Of a stretch of DNA of 64,000 bases, positions 47,666 through 60,691 are shown piece by piece. The notes under the pieces were generated by a model. That model ran no database searches and was not told where the DNA came from. It worked only from the letters and a program-made list of their open reading frames with translations. The first letter of the stretch is position 1. Each line of letters starts with the position of its first letter. Position numbers and translations under genes: made by a program. Source of the stretch: Diploscapter coronatus (lineage: Eukaryota > Nematoda > Chromadorea > Rhabditida > Rhabditidae); assembly GCA_964036155.1 (NCBI GenBank), contig OZ038422.1:53963201-54027200 (forward strand). Reading direction: 5' to 3'.

Positions 47666-48063
47666 TTTATTCTTTCCATTCATTCGTTTTACTCGTGTAC
47701 AGTTGTTTATTTGTACCTTTACCTCTTGAGCTTCTTCTCCATTTTTACAGCCTTTATTCCAATAAAAATTTGAGATACGATTTCATTATTTTACGAGCAC
47801 TCTCGACGCGTTCATTCGCAGAAGTTTATCTTCACATTTGATTGAGTTCAATTTCGAGTTTTTTTCAAACGCGTGATTTTTGTTGTCTTACAATTTCACG
47901 AGACAGCATTTACGCCAAATGACCAATTTTCTGCTATTTCTATAATTAGATTAACTGAAATATGTTCAGCAAAGTCAATGACGTCTCTCAGTTTCGGTTT
48001 TTGATTGATGTGAAAATCGACATTTCGAATTCATTTTCATTTCAGAATCCACTTTATCCAACA

Positions 48064-51000
48064 ATGTCGAGTGAAGTGGATGCAAATCTCGATTACTGGA
48101 TGAGTTTGGGAGCGGTGAGATTATCTTTTTCTTTCAAAAAATAAAATTTTATAATTTAGGAGCTGAGTCGCACGCCTCGAGCGGGCACTTCCGCGGCGAG
48201 TCTTCGTTCTCTCGCAGATGCACTCAGCTTCCCTGAAAAGTTCGAGTTCGCCATTCGGTATGCAGTTTTCTCATTTGAAAGAAGAATTTCCCAACCTTGC
48301 AGCAACTCCTCAGCGGACTCGTTGACACTGCTCATTCAGTTGGAAATGCACATGCGAAATGAGGTTGGTGCTCATCACTTTACCGTTTTTCGCTGATTGC
48401 GAGAATTCATTTTTTCACAACGAATAAAAAGATTATAGGACAGATTGTTTTGAGTGAGGAACTAGGAAGGGAACATTTTTGATTACTTTTATATGAAATT
48501 TCAATTTTCAGATGCTAACGAAAATCCGTGCTCGGAATTGGGAAGTGGATGAATTGGCGAGGAAGTGCGAGCAAGCGATGCTGGAGGAACACGGGGCGCA
48601 GGAACAGCGACGATTCAATGAGCTCAATGACAGACTCAAGGTTGGTGGATTTTAGATATCATTCTGACTGGAAAAAATGAATATTATGTTCTGAACAGCT
48701 TGCGGTTGATATTTTTAAAAATGTTTTTCCCCTGAACATTTATTCTTTCTTACTATTCTTGCACACGTACGATTTCTCAAAGTTGAGATAGCATTTTCTT
48801 GATTTTGATGCCGATGACTGCAAACTCAAACTCTTTAAAAATACGAAATACCCCCTTTCTCTTCTTGCCTGCCTAACAAATGTCGGTCAGCAGAAAGATG
48901 ATCTTGAGTTAGTCAGTCGAATCCTACACACGAAAATATTTTGATTTCTAAAGGAATCCTTTCTCTCAAACTAAAATTTGAAGATTAGAGCATAGTACGC
49001 AGAAAATCAAGTTAGTTTACCTTCATTTATCTTCTTTCGAAAACTTGAGAAATTTCATGTAGTTTCATCTTTATCTTTATTTGCTATATATTCTTTTTCA
49101 TTCAACTTCATTCTGTTTCCAAGAAGTCACTCGAGATCAGGATTGCAAATCGGACTGCAAGTTTCAGCCAAGGCTCGACCAGATTCGAGCGGTATTCAAA
49201 AATGTTAGACCCGAAAACTTTCTGACTGGGTTAAGGATTTAAAATTCTTTTTTTTTTTTTTAAATCTAGAAAACGATTTCAGCAAGTGCACTCCGCGTAT
49301 TCCGTGCAAATCAAGGAGCTGGCCGAGAAGCACCGCGTTGCATTTCGACTTGCAGTGGATTCGCTGCACTCACACAACAGCATTCCTGCCTCCCTCATCG
49401 ATGAAATGCACAATGAAACTGGCAGGGCCATCAGGGCAAAGACGGTGGATGTGTAAGAAAAAAGCAGAAATGCATGAGAAGGAATGATATGCCTCATGCA
49501 TTTCTCGTATCATATATCCCAAACCCCCGAATCTCATTTCAGATCGCAAGCCCCGGATGTCGACGAAAGCTATACGGTTTACATCGGTACGTGAGTTTCG
49601 CAATCGTCAAAATTCTATTTATTTCCGATCCCTATCAACCTTAGATATTAATTCTGCATTACCTTTCATTTACGCAAGTTCCTCTTTCTTTGTCTTCTTT
49701 ATTACAGCGTGAACTGCGCTACCTCGTGCTTTTTCCTTCTTCCCATTTCCCTGCTCACCACATTTCTCAAATCGAATCACTTTCACACGTATCTTCTCTC
49801 TCCTTCTTCATTTTTCGGTTCAATCGAAATCATTCGCAGTTTTCCCAGCTTGTCTCTCGCATCAAAGAGCATGCGAGATTTGAAAACAGCTGTGCCTTCT
49901 TTAACTCTTTCTTTGTGTCTGTTTCCTTGCTTCCCACCCTTCCTCCTCTTCCTCTATCCCTGCCTTCTCAAGTATCTTCTTCTTCTGTTTCTGTTTCTTT
50001 TCATTTCTGCTTCTTCTTACTACGCATTCTCGCTTCCCTATTTCTACTCCAATTTGTTTGTTCATCTCATGTTCTGTTTGCTGTTTGCATTCTTCATTCT
50101 TTATCTCCTTTTATCTTTTTATCCCCCTCCACATGCCATTTCATCAAACTCTCAAATTTCATTTTTCAGGCTCGCAGCTAAAATCCATGCACAATATTCG
50201 GCTGCAGAGCACGCCTTCACTCGTCGATCTGTGCAAGTTGAACAATGTGAGTCTTTTTCTGGAGTTGTAATATCTGAATCATATCTGTGAGAATGTTCAA
50301 ATCTTGAATTGCTTTACTATGAATCAGTCGTTTGGAGTATGGGCATTTTTACAAAAATGTTGTGTTATTCTTGGGAAAAGCTTATTTACTTTACTATAGA
50401 TAGCAGGGATATATCATAGCTTTCAGTATGCACGTTTTCTGAGCCAATTTCATTATCCTTTTTCATAATCAAGTAATCGGAAACTTATTTGTTCTTTCCC
50501 ATTTTCGATTCCTCTCAAGCAATTTTCATTCTATCAATTTCCAGTCGGAAGAAGAGCAAAGCAGTCGTCTGCAGATGGCGATGTCAGTATATTCCCGCTC
50601 CCTCTCTGCAGTCATTCTGCTCGTTTCCAAAGACCCTCTTTTCCACGCGAGGCACAACACAGAATTCTTCAAGCTCTGCGAACAGTCCACTGAACTGCAT
50701 TTTGACAGTCTCGAACAGCAGTTGGAGGACAATACTGAATCGGTAAATCTATTGTTTTGTTATTTGCATTCTTTCCTCGACGATTTTTAACATGCTGTGA
50801 AAGACGATTTCTGAATTGTCTATTGTTTTCTTAAAACACTATCAAAATCAAACAATTTTAGACGCGAAAAGCAAATCTCTGGCGGATGGGCAACGAAGGC
50901 CAGGTCGAAGAAGAGACAAAAAATGCTAGCGACAGTTTGGAGATAGGGGATGTTTATTGCACAAAGCATTCGAATCTGCACAATATTCAGGTCCAATATC

Positions 51001-51605
51001 GACCAATTTCTAAAAGAATCCTCATTTTTCAGGTAGCATTTCACCTCGTCGTTGATGACATTCTTCGTACATCCGACATTCAGAGCAGGTTTTGATAAGA
51101 ATTTCTTCACTTTCAATTCGTTTTTCTTTTCTAGAAATCCCTGTTTGAATGGAATTCGCAACGTCGTCCGGCTGTCAGCTCGACTCGGCATCACTACTCT
51201 CTACATTCCTCTTCTCCTCATCGATCAGCCCTCTGAAGTAAGAAATTATCGCCATTTTTTCAAACCATCCCTTCTATTTAGGCGACAACAGTTGCATGGT
51301 GTCTCAAAAGAGCTGAAATGATGTTCAAATGCGTCAAGGGATTTTTAATTGAGGTATCGATTCGGCACCTTATAAATGATGAAAAGTTAAAAATTACCCT
51401 TTCTCATACTAGTTCTCAGTACTTTCAAACTCACCTCTATCTACGAATATATATTTAGGTGTGCAGTTCCTCAGCCCAACACTACAACATCCACTTCGTG
51501 CTGCCTTCCGGCCTGCTTCCCTCCATATACCACCACATTTCCACGATGCTACCCACCATCTTTCACCTCGTGCCTAGTGTCTCGATCACTTCACAGGCCG
51601 ACTGA
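48064..51605 (+). CDS. C12orf4 homologue, FERRY endosomal Rab5-effector complex subunit 3
   Basis: About 13 exons in phase encode ~444 residues. The C-terminal half closely follows human C12orf4: YIGSQLKSMHNIRLQ (human HLGAQLKTMHNLRLL), RLQMAMSVYSRSLSAVILLV, YCTKHSNLHNIQVAFHLVVD (human [20 protein letters not shown]), LLLIDQPSE and WCLKRAEMMFKCVKGFLIE (human WCLRRAELVFKCVKGFMME). The middle is helical and charged, likely coiled coil. Human C12orf4 is ~550 residues; the ~100 N-terminal residues are absent or too diverged to see here. The FERRY complex links mRNAs to early endosomes; this role is known for human and inferred here. The largest intron (about 49588-50169) is strongly C/T-rich. ATG 48064 follows an acceptor (TTTCAG|AATCC), suggesting trans-splicing ~400 bp after MRGBP. 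AATAAA is at 51768. Confidence 0.9.
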
Positions 51606-51924
51606 CAGGGAAGTTTCCTTTATTTATTTATTCATTACCTGCAATTGTTTATTTTTGTACAAATATATCTAAAATTGTTATATGTGATATCCCTCAATCT
51701 GTGATTCTCTTTTTGCATAATTATTCCTTCACTGTGATACGATAATTTATTTTGTTGCAAGTTGAACAATAAATCGCTTCACTTTAATTTTATTATTTTC
51801 ATATACGATAAGGCTCTGTACCTTTCGATATTTTGCAATTTTCACCGGTTTCATTAATCTCAACTTTAATTTCAGATCTCCCCCTTTCTAGTCATAGGAT
51901 TTTGAAATTCCACCAAAACAAAGG

Positions 51925-54900
51925 ATGGTCAAACTGGAAGAGAAGAAAACAGACGATGGAAAGCTAGGCAATGATAGGAAGTAATATTATAGTTTTCCCG
52001 AAGGAAATGATTTCTGTAATTTCAGGAACGGGCCAGTCGAGCAAGAATCCAATCGGAGCACGCCTTCAAAAGACATTGAGCAGTCGAAGAAGATCTTCAG
52101 GCTATTCGATGCGAGTTATTTTGTCATGTTTTTTTAGACTTTAGATAGGAAACTTGTGAAAATGATTCAAGTTCTAAAATTAGAAATTATTCGAAAAAGT
52201 TAAATTCAATTTCTTTCAGTACGTCCAATTCCATGTCGACAGCATCAAGACCGAAAACAACGAGGTTCTGCAGAGGAATAAAAAGTGAGAATTGCTGCAA
52301 CTCACATAAAATTCCTTCGATTTTCAGGTATTCCTTGCCAGGCGAAAAGTTCAAAATGACATTCAAACTGAGCAAGTGCGATATTAAATTGGTGCGCACG
52401 CTGATGAATTGCCACGGGTTCACTCAGGTATTTTCTTGAATGAAAAATGACCTTTCAAAATTATTGAATTGGAGTGCTCGACGAAGCGATTGGATGTGAA
52501 TTTCATTTGGACTGCTGGCCCTTACAAATTGCAGTACATGAGGATGCTCAAACCTTGGTTAGATTTTTGAAAACTCATATCGAGATATTTTTCTCTGGAA
52601 AAAGACAATTTTCATTTTTGTACGATAAAATAAAGCGCGAATTTCATTTTCAGCAATTTATTTCCAGGCAGCGTCTCAACCAATTCCCCCGTTCTCTGGA
52701 GCTGACTCGGAAAGACAAGATGTGTGACAATATCGCCAGAATGCAGAGGATGTTCCCCAAGAATTATAATTTCGTAAGGAAACACTTCTTCTCTTTCGAT
52801 ATTTTATCAGCATTTTGCAGATTCCCGAATTCTACGTGCTGCCTCGAGATGCAGAGAAATTCCGTCTTTGCACAGAGGAAATGCAGGCGAATGGAAGTGG
52901 AGATGCACAGGACAAACTGTTCATTGTCAAACCGTGCAATTCGAGTCGAGGACAAGGAATATTCTTTGCTTCACAGGTAAACCCTATATCTTCGTGTAAT
53001 TTCAAGTAGTATTTTATGGTTTTTTATACCTAACTAACCTCCCTTATTTTTTTCTAAATTTAATTTGCTTGACGACGACTCGTTGATAAACACATTCTTT
53101 CTTATCTTTCAAGCTTTGAAAATAACACTTTTAAAATCAATTTTTTTCCAGTACTCAGACGTGCCTCCCGACTCCCCGCTCTTGGTGTCCCGGTACTTGA
53201 GTCACCCTTACCTGATCGACGGCCACAAATTCGACCTGCGCATTTACGTGGCTGTCACCTCATTCTATCCTCTCGTCACTTACGTATTCTACGATGGACT
53301 TACGAGGTTTGAATAGTTGATCAACGATAAAAAAAAAACTCTTTCAAATTTCAGATTGGCCTCAGCAAAATATGATCCTTCCAGCAGCCACCGAGATGAG
53401 TTCGTTCACCTGACCAACTACTCCATCAACAAAAACAACAAACAATTCATCAGGTTGGAAATCCCATTTTCTTCCTTTCATATCTTTTCTTTCAGGAATG
53501 AAAGTATGGCTACAGAAGATCTTGGACACAAATGGACTTTGGGCGCTTTTCTGCGATACATGGAGAGGGAAGGAAAAGACCCGAAATGTAAGAATATTTT
53601 CTTATGAAATTCAATTCAGTACAATGTTTTCGAAATTTATTATTTTTGTTTCTAATGTCCAACTTTCAGTGCTAATGCTCCGAATCGAGGATATCATCAT
53701 CAAATCCCTACTGTCTGTTCAGGTATAAAAATGACTTCTAGTCGAATTAGTTTTTAATTTCCAGGGCAAAATCGCATCAATCTGTCGTACAGCCCTCCCG
53801 TACCCAGGGACGAATTTCGAGTTATTCGGATTCGACATTTTGGTGGACGAGAATCTGAAGCCATGGCTGCTCGAAGTCAATCTATCGTCCAGCATGGCTT
53901 GGTAAGAAATTCAATTTATTCTGGAAATTCGCTACTTTTGTAGCTTATGATCCTTCTCTTTTCTTTGTCAATCTCTTATCCTCCACATACCACTTTTCTT
54001 TACTACATTTTTGTTTCTGCAACATCGAAATTTCTTTTTACTTTAAAAATTCAGCGACGCTCCTTTGGATTCCCTCGTCAAGTCTCAGTTGATGGTGGAT
54101 CTACTCAATCTGGCCTGCATACCTCTTATCGACAGGAAAATCACTGAGAAAATTGGCGTTCAGATTCTGCCTGCGAATGTCGAAGGTTGCTCATCTTCTT
54201 AGTTTTTCTTCAAGATAGATATTGCTTTCAGATAATTTTTCTGACATCGAGCGGACTCCAGAAAGAGAAATCGAAATTCCTGTAGACGATGGACAGACTA
54301 TCAAAATCAATCGACCTATCGGAGTTAGAGTAAGGATGTCTAGAAGACATTCGAGTCTTATTATTTTATTTTCAGAGAATTGTCAAGGGCAAGCGAAATG
54401 GCAAAATTCCTATTCGAAGTGAGTAATTTCCATGAATTTCGGATTTTTATTTAAAAACTCGCAGACTCTGCACTGGAGCTCAAAATAGAAGGCGTAATGA
54501 GGAAAGTGAAGTTCGAGAAAGAGAGAAAGGGCAACTTCATTCGAATCTTCCCCAGGCCGTACAGCTTCGATCTATACGAGTAAGTTGTGTGTTTCCAATT
54601 TTCTATACATGCAACTTCGATGTTTTCATTCTGAAAGTTCGTCTTCTAGCTTTTAGAATTCCTTTTCCCTCTTCGCAAAAACTTGCAAATAATTTCCGAA
54701 CAGGTCTGATCTGAAAAGTCTTATTTTTCAACGCTTTCAGGAAAGTGATGGAAGGAATTGATAAGCACGCTCTAGACGAGCGACTTTTCCTGGAAGAATT
54801 CGGTGAATCGAAAAGTCCTGTCGAGGAGAGTCTGGAAGATTTGGCCATCAAATATCATCATGCAATCCTCCATGCTGATCAGGTAAAGAATTAATTATTC

Positions 54901-55547
54901 TGGCAATTTCATAAAATATTCTTTTCTATTGCAAGTTCCATTTTCTCAATAGAGGCATTTTCAGTTCCCCACTTTCGACAGTCTGCCTTCTTCGCTCCGA
55001 AAAATCATCGATTCTTGGTATGCTGAGGCAGCTCATTATGTGAAGCGAATTACTAAAGAAGGAGAGATTTACGCTGGTAAAAATCTATTTGCATTGAAAA
55101 AATGAGTATTCGAAATTCTTTCAGCCAAGCTGCCGATCATTCGTGCGACAGCTCGGTTGCGAACGAGGAGTTGCAGTGACTGGTACGATTTGAGGCGGGC
55201 TAATATTCTCGCGAAGAAAAATGCTAAGGATGCTGGGTGAGTGGAAACTTTGTAGTAAATATATTTTTTTCTAATAAAGATCAAATCAAGTGGTGATTAT
55301 CGGAATGAATTTTCGAGATTTCAAAATAAAACAAAAAACTTTTGAGTATTAGATAGAAAATGCTCTAAAAAATTCAAAGAAAACTACTTATTTTTAACCT
55401 GTTTGAAAATGGCAACATTCCTCCATTTTCAGTGGACAGGACGCAAACAAGGAGAATTCTCTGCCCCACGCAGCGACAGCCAATGTGCCTCTGGACAAAA
55501 TCGACTCGTCTGCCTCTGTTCAGCCTGCAGCTGATTCCAAAATCTGA
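51925..55547 (+). CDS. ttll-5: Tubulin polyglutamylase TTLL5
   Basis: An ATP-dependent ligase that adds glutamate side chains to tubulin (initiating, alpha-tubulin-preferring in other animals), acting on microtubules and cilia. About 20 exons in phase encode ~700 residues. The TTL domain shows [34 protein letters not shown] (ATP grasp Lys and Gly loop), [43 protein letters not shown], and the Mg/ATP-binding [20 protein letters not shown] followed by NLSSSMACDAPLD. C-terminal landmarks match TTLL5 ([17 protein letters not shown]). The long C-terminus of vertebrate TTLL5 is missing. One junction, TTCGAT|GCGAGT, is a GC-AG intron needed to keep frame. The start lies ~320 bp after C12orf4, after an acceptor (TTTCAG|ATCTCC), consistent with an operon. 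AATAAA is at 55745. Confidence 0.93.
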
Positions 55548-56247
55548 CCTGTGCCTGCCCAAACGGATTGTGAATTTATTATTTCATTTCTTATTCTTCT
55601 TTATTTCGACTATTCTGATATTTTTATTCTCAAGGACACTTTGTGCTTTCAGCATAATCTCTAGACAAACTAATCCCAGTTCTGATGAATTTTGATATAC
55701 AACCTTATCAAGATGTTCTCTTACATTTCAACAAAATGAATTCCAATAAATAATACATCGCTAATTTCTCCATATCTTGCCAACAATTCAATACTATTGA
55801 TGTTTTTGACATTTGTCGGTAAAATGGACAATAAACAACTATTTTGAAGGAAAGTAAATGAGATAATAATCGGAATGGTCTTATTATTAACCGTTGTGGA
55901 TATCTTCAAAGTTAAATGGGTTTGGAAAGAACTGTGAGATGCTTCTCGAATGCTCGATTGAATGATGAAGAAAAGGGTTTCTTGGAAAGTTCACCTAATT
56001 TTTCGTTATCGAAGTTATTGGGTCATTCGTTAAGTTTCTGTAATTTTAAAACTAGCACCTATAACTTTAATCCTACTTTAACGTTCTCTGGCTAAAATAA
56101 CATGTGAAAGGCATGTATGCTAATTTTACAATTCCTAGGACTTATCGAATGCCCCAATATTTACATGAGAGATAAGTGAACTTTCCAATAAACCAGAAAA
56201 TGTAAATGCAAATGCCTCTATTGTACAGGTGCTTCTTGTCACTATTT
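55548..56247. other. Convergent intergenic region
   Basis: 3' flank of TTLL5 (AATAAA at 55745-55750) and of the minus-strand CRAL-TRIO/GOLD gene. No independent gene supported. Confidence 0.5.
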
Positions 56248-58626
56248 TTACGATTTGCGTTTGATTTCAGCGGCGCAGTGCAATTTGACCGCGAACCACG
56301 TGGAGGATGGATTGACGAATCGGAGGATGAAATGGCCAGGGGACACTTGGACGAAGCCGAATTCCGAAAGCTGAATGAGTATATATCAGGCTGGTCAATT
56401 TCTAACTTTATCGTTTTTTTTCTTTATTATTTAATTTTCTTTTACATTTTTTCTTATTTTTTGAGGAATATTACACGCTTTTATTTTCAGCTTCTATAGT
56501 TTCTATCTCCGTTTCGCTATCTTGAGTCTGTTTTCTTTGAATGAGATGACCGTAGCCTTCGATTGAACTATTTGAATTCTGGGCGTCCTCATGCCCTGTT
56601 CCTATCTCTCATTTCTCCTCCATCAAACTCTGACAATAAAATTTTTCCTACTTTGAGTGAGGTAACAGTGATTTTCGGCCAAACTGGGATTTCCTTGCCA
56701 TTTTCTACTCGAAGAATTTCGAATTCGACATCGCCGCTCGATGTGAAATTCCAAATAAGTGTGCCTTCTTCTTTTGTTGACCTATATGAAAGAGACTAGG
56801 TTAACTTGAAGCTAACGATATTCTTACAATTCGATATCGAGTTTCTGATGCGATTTGATAGTGCTCGTTTTCATTGGGGATGGCTTTAGGACTCCATTAT
56901 CCGACCAGACTTGCTCTTGCTAAAAATAACTTATTTGGTTAATGTTTTTATACCAAATCTTTCTAATCTTATCCTCATTCTGCTTATATCTAACGGTGTA
57001 CAGTGTTATTTCAGCATTTTTAAATAGCCAAAAATGAACTAACAGTTCTGTAATGTCCCTTCTCGACCGGAATGTAGGACTTGCAACAAGATTCTGGCGG
57101 GTCTGCAAACCCACTGGAGTCGATCCAGTCGCCCCCGAACTCGACAGGAATGACATTCGGATGGAGGTACTTCTTGAGATCCTCGACAGAATCCAGGAAG
57201 CACAGCTTCGCTGCTGTCTCTGCATCCATCACGTACTTCGAGATCTTCCACATAAGGGAGACCAGACCGGGAGGGTTGATCAGGATCAGCTTGCACAGCT
57301 AAAATTGCGAATTTGGGATTTCTTCTAAAAATAGGCTGATCTTCATTCAATTGTTCCTTGAAGTTATCAATCTAGTAGTTATTTAATAAGACCCAGGCAG
57401 GATCCTTCATGCGTACCACCCGTTAATTAAAATCTTATCCTATGCTCTTGCCGCTCACTACCCTATGCATCAATTTTCTATATAAAAATTATCTGTGGTC
57501 TGCGGACCCCCCTCCCCCATTTGACTGGAAGTCAACTGACATGCTCACTGAAGTAATCAGCCCAGATTTTGACAACGAGTCTGGCCAGTTTGACAGGCGC
57601 GGAGAGGGGATTGAGGAAGTCCGCCAAATTGACTCCGTCCAGATCGAGAATGCACACTACGGAAGAAGGCTTGCCTGAAAGTGCTGATCATGCTTTTGAT
57701 AAGAATGTACAAAAGAAATTGTAATATTTTCATTGAAATTTTATCTGCGATGCATGATCGAATAATAGATTTTTATTAAAATGTAAGAAATATTTTTTTT
57801 TAATTGCCGAACTTTAGGGCAAATAGAATTTTGAAACATTACCTGTACGATTTTCCGTCTTTGCAATGACTCTTCCAAACATATCTTGGAACATGAAATA
57901 GCTGTGAATGACATGCGAAAGGGGGATCACTTTCATTATCTGTAAGAAACTCCTCATCTATCATTAAACAGACAAGATACCTCATTCAAGTTGGTGCCTT
58001 TCAATTTTTGAACGATAACATGGACATTGTTGGAGGTCAGAGTCTCGTCCATTCGAGAAATCACAAACCTCTAAAAGATAAATTTTGGTGGAATATTTTA
58101 GAGTCTCACTTCAAAGGTCGGTTTTCCAATGGGATGCACATTGTACAGTTCGTCTTCAGTCATTTTGTCATAACCTAGCAGCTCTCTGCAATTTCACTCT
58201 GATTTATGGAATTCGCTGTGAAGAAAAATTCATATTCTTCTCATTTCATAAAAATGCGAATTCTATCAATTTTCCTTTGATGAAAAGATCTCTAAAATTA
58301 TCTCATGTTCCTACAACTTTCGAAAATCCTCTTCCAAATATTTTAACACTTTTTCCTCCCAATTCACTATCCAACTCATAAAATTCTCAATTTCACTTAC
58401 CTGTGCAGCAAATAATGTTCAATTCTCTTCCTCGCCATTTCGACATTCCCATTCTGTCCTCTAATGAATTTCGCAACGAAGAACGGCGAATTGAGATCTG
58501 CCGGCACTGATATCTGCTTTCTAAATCGACCACAAAAATCTAATTTTTCCTTTTAAGTCTTTATTTTTACCGCAGATATGCAGCCTTTTCCATAGTTTCG
58601 CTGTCAAAATTAGGTGCCTCAATCAT
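56248..58626 (-). CDS. CRAL-TRIO (SEC14) - GOLD domain lipid-binding protein
   Basis: About ten exons in phase from ATG 58626 to TAA at 56248 encode ~390 residues, the usual length of animal SEC14-like proteins and of the nematode ctg group. N-terminal CRAL-TRIO-N helices (FVAKFIRGQNGNVEMARKRI) are followed by the SEC14 lipid pocket: VVCILDLDGVNLADFLNPLS, then LCKLILINPPGLVSLMWKI and the PVEFGGDW signature. The C-terminal GOLD beta-sandwich runs KLDIEL, GTLIWNFTSSGDVEFEILR, and a last exon (about 56377-56248) with FGFVQVSPGHFILRFVNPSS. Cytosolic lipid transfer or Golgi trafficking is known for the family; the ligand here is unknown. ATG directly follows TTTACAG, suggesting trans-splicing. A plus-strand spliced reading over the last exon is antisense to it. 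Confidence 0.88.
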
Positions 58627-60691
58627 CTGTAAATCTAGTTTTACATATAAAGTGCAATTCGAAAATATCTCGCAGTAGAAAAAAGATACTATTCGGATTA
58701 AAATTGCAATTCGATCAATTAAATTAGACAGTGGGACAGGTGAGCGGATCAACCTAGAAACCCCTTGCACCATTCTCCCCTCACATCTCGCACAGCTTGA
58801 TACATTCAAGACAAGAAAGAGACCCAATAGTTATTATAGCCGAAAAATAGGCAGAAACAGGATTCCTTCTCTCATCATTCAGTCTTTTTACTCATTCGAT
58901 AATAATATCGGTGAGAAAATCAAAGCGACATATTGTGAAAGATGATGGTTGAAATTGTGGATAGATATCGAAAAAGAAAAAAAATATAGATTGATCGGTA
59001 CTCGACAGCGGAATTGAGGTAGGTTGGTCAAAATAAGAAGGGCAAGGGAAGGTTGGAGTTAGTGAACGATGAACTGAACGACTGAGGGAATAAAGAAATG
59101 AAGGTTGGCTGCTAATCGGACCTGGGGAGCATTTGAGTCAGACTTAAAAATATACGGGGGTAGGTCGCAGGAGCGAAATTTATATTGTGACTTGATTACG
59201 AATGAAGAAAATGGTTGAAAATTCAAGGTTAGAGATACAAAATTGTGAATAAAATATTATAGAGGGTAGGTCGCACGACCACTCTGACTGAATTTTTCCT
59301 TAGGTCTGCTACTAATTCAGATGATACAAAGCAATCGATTTGAGGGGGAATGTTGCAGTAAAACAGAACGGAATGTAATGTTATTGTTGAGAGGGAAGGC
59401 GAACAACAACATCGAGATATCGAGACATCGAGGCATTGAAGATGTTTTGACAGGGCATTTGATTGTTTGAACATGAGCTGTTAGGTTAGAAGGTGAGAAG
59501 ACAAGAAAAAAGGGTCACTTGATTGATTGAGACATCGAATTGGGAATGGAATGACGCAATTAGCAAGCGGACAGGCACAATAGATACATTCAGGGTAATT
59601 CACTGAAGAAGAGAAAGGATGAAAAAGTAGAACAACTACTTGAATTGGCGGAAAAGGTAAAAAAGTCTCCACATTAACAGAGTTGTTTTGCAAAATGATC
59701 ATTCCAAGCAATAATTGCAATGCAATTTATTTCTATATCTAAATTAGATTGTGATCTACAGGGTGTATCATAAATATACTATCAGATTTGTTTTACTTCA
59801 TAATTCTAAACACAATATTTTCGATGATAAAATAAAGATAATCAATGTCGTGTTATCAAAACTGCATTCTTTGGTCCTACCTCAAGTTTTTAATTTTGGT
59901 AATATAAGAAGACTGAATTTCACGCTAGCACCTGTTTTAGATGTCGAAAAAAAATACGACAGTAATAGTGGTGCAGCACCTTGTATACCAAATCTAAAAA
60001 AATGCAGAATATTCTTGCCATACTTTGCCACACCGTCGAATTCCTGCGCACGGCAAACCGGTTGATTGGAGTGGAGGGCAAATGGATGTCGAAAAAAGAG
60101 GGGAAATGAAGGTGAGGGATAAACCGGGATGCAAGGGATATGACATAGCCACAAAATGGCTGGGCAGAAAAGAGACAAAGGGAAAACTGTGGAACAGACA
60201 CAAAACAGGTGGACAAAGGAAGGTGAATGACAGAAATAGAGGAGTGCATTAGGCGGTTAGGATTAGAAACATGTGAAAGTCCATTCATCGATAGCGGTTT
60301 TGCGATGAAATAATGTTGAGGTTTGAACTTTACGAAGTATTTTAATATGATAATTCTGAATAAGATTGTGCAGATAGATAGATAAAATAGTTGGGAAAAG
60401 CCTCTTGAATTTTTAACGAATAATATTCTTTGAATATTCTCTAATAAATCACAAATTTTTCATAATCTAAACTGCATTCTAATCAGATCTAGGGAGGACG
60501 ATCGCCAAAGGGCTTTCACGACCTACCTCCTGTATATTTTCTTCGTCCGACGAAAGCGCTCCCTAGGTCTGGTTCTAATTCATCTCAATTATAAATCTTC
60601 GTGAAAATTATTTATTAAATTAGCCTTCAACCGATAATTTATGATTCTAGCTATGTCAGCTAATGTTTCCCAGATATGTTCTTTTACTCTT
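58627..60691. other. Intergenic, purine-rich on the plus strand
   Basis: About 2 kb between the CRAL-TRIO/GOLD start and the collagen stop. Roughly 58900-60250 is G/A-rich on the plus strand, meaning pyrimidine-rich on the sense strand of the flanking minus genes. GGGTAGGTCGCA occurs twice (near 59158 and 59265). A palindromic element lies at 60484-60571. No supported gene. Confidence 0.5.
60484..60571. repeat. 88-bp palindromic element
   Basis: CAGATCTAGGGAG and CTCCCTAGGTCTG form inverted ends with one mismatch; the interior has further partial complementarity (AAAGGGCTTTC, CGAAAGCGC). A foldback element just 3' of the collagen gene. Confidence 0.6.

Noticed and set aside
49690..50290. Long plus-strand open frames of 163 and 193 codons
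   Set aside because: They lie in a C/T-rich intron of the C12orf4 homologue; Ser/Phe/Leu/Pro composition follows from base composition, and the flanking exons splice across it in frame.
55069..55284. Minus-strand open frame within TTLL5
   Set aside because: Shadow of TTLL5 exons that match the family on the plus strand.
56206..56566. A three-exon plus-strand reading giving a 68-residue protein
   Set aside because: It is antisense to the last exon of the CRAL-TRIO/GOLD gene, which supplies the conserved end of the GOLD domain (SPGHFILRFVNPSS); the plus-strand reading has no family support.
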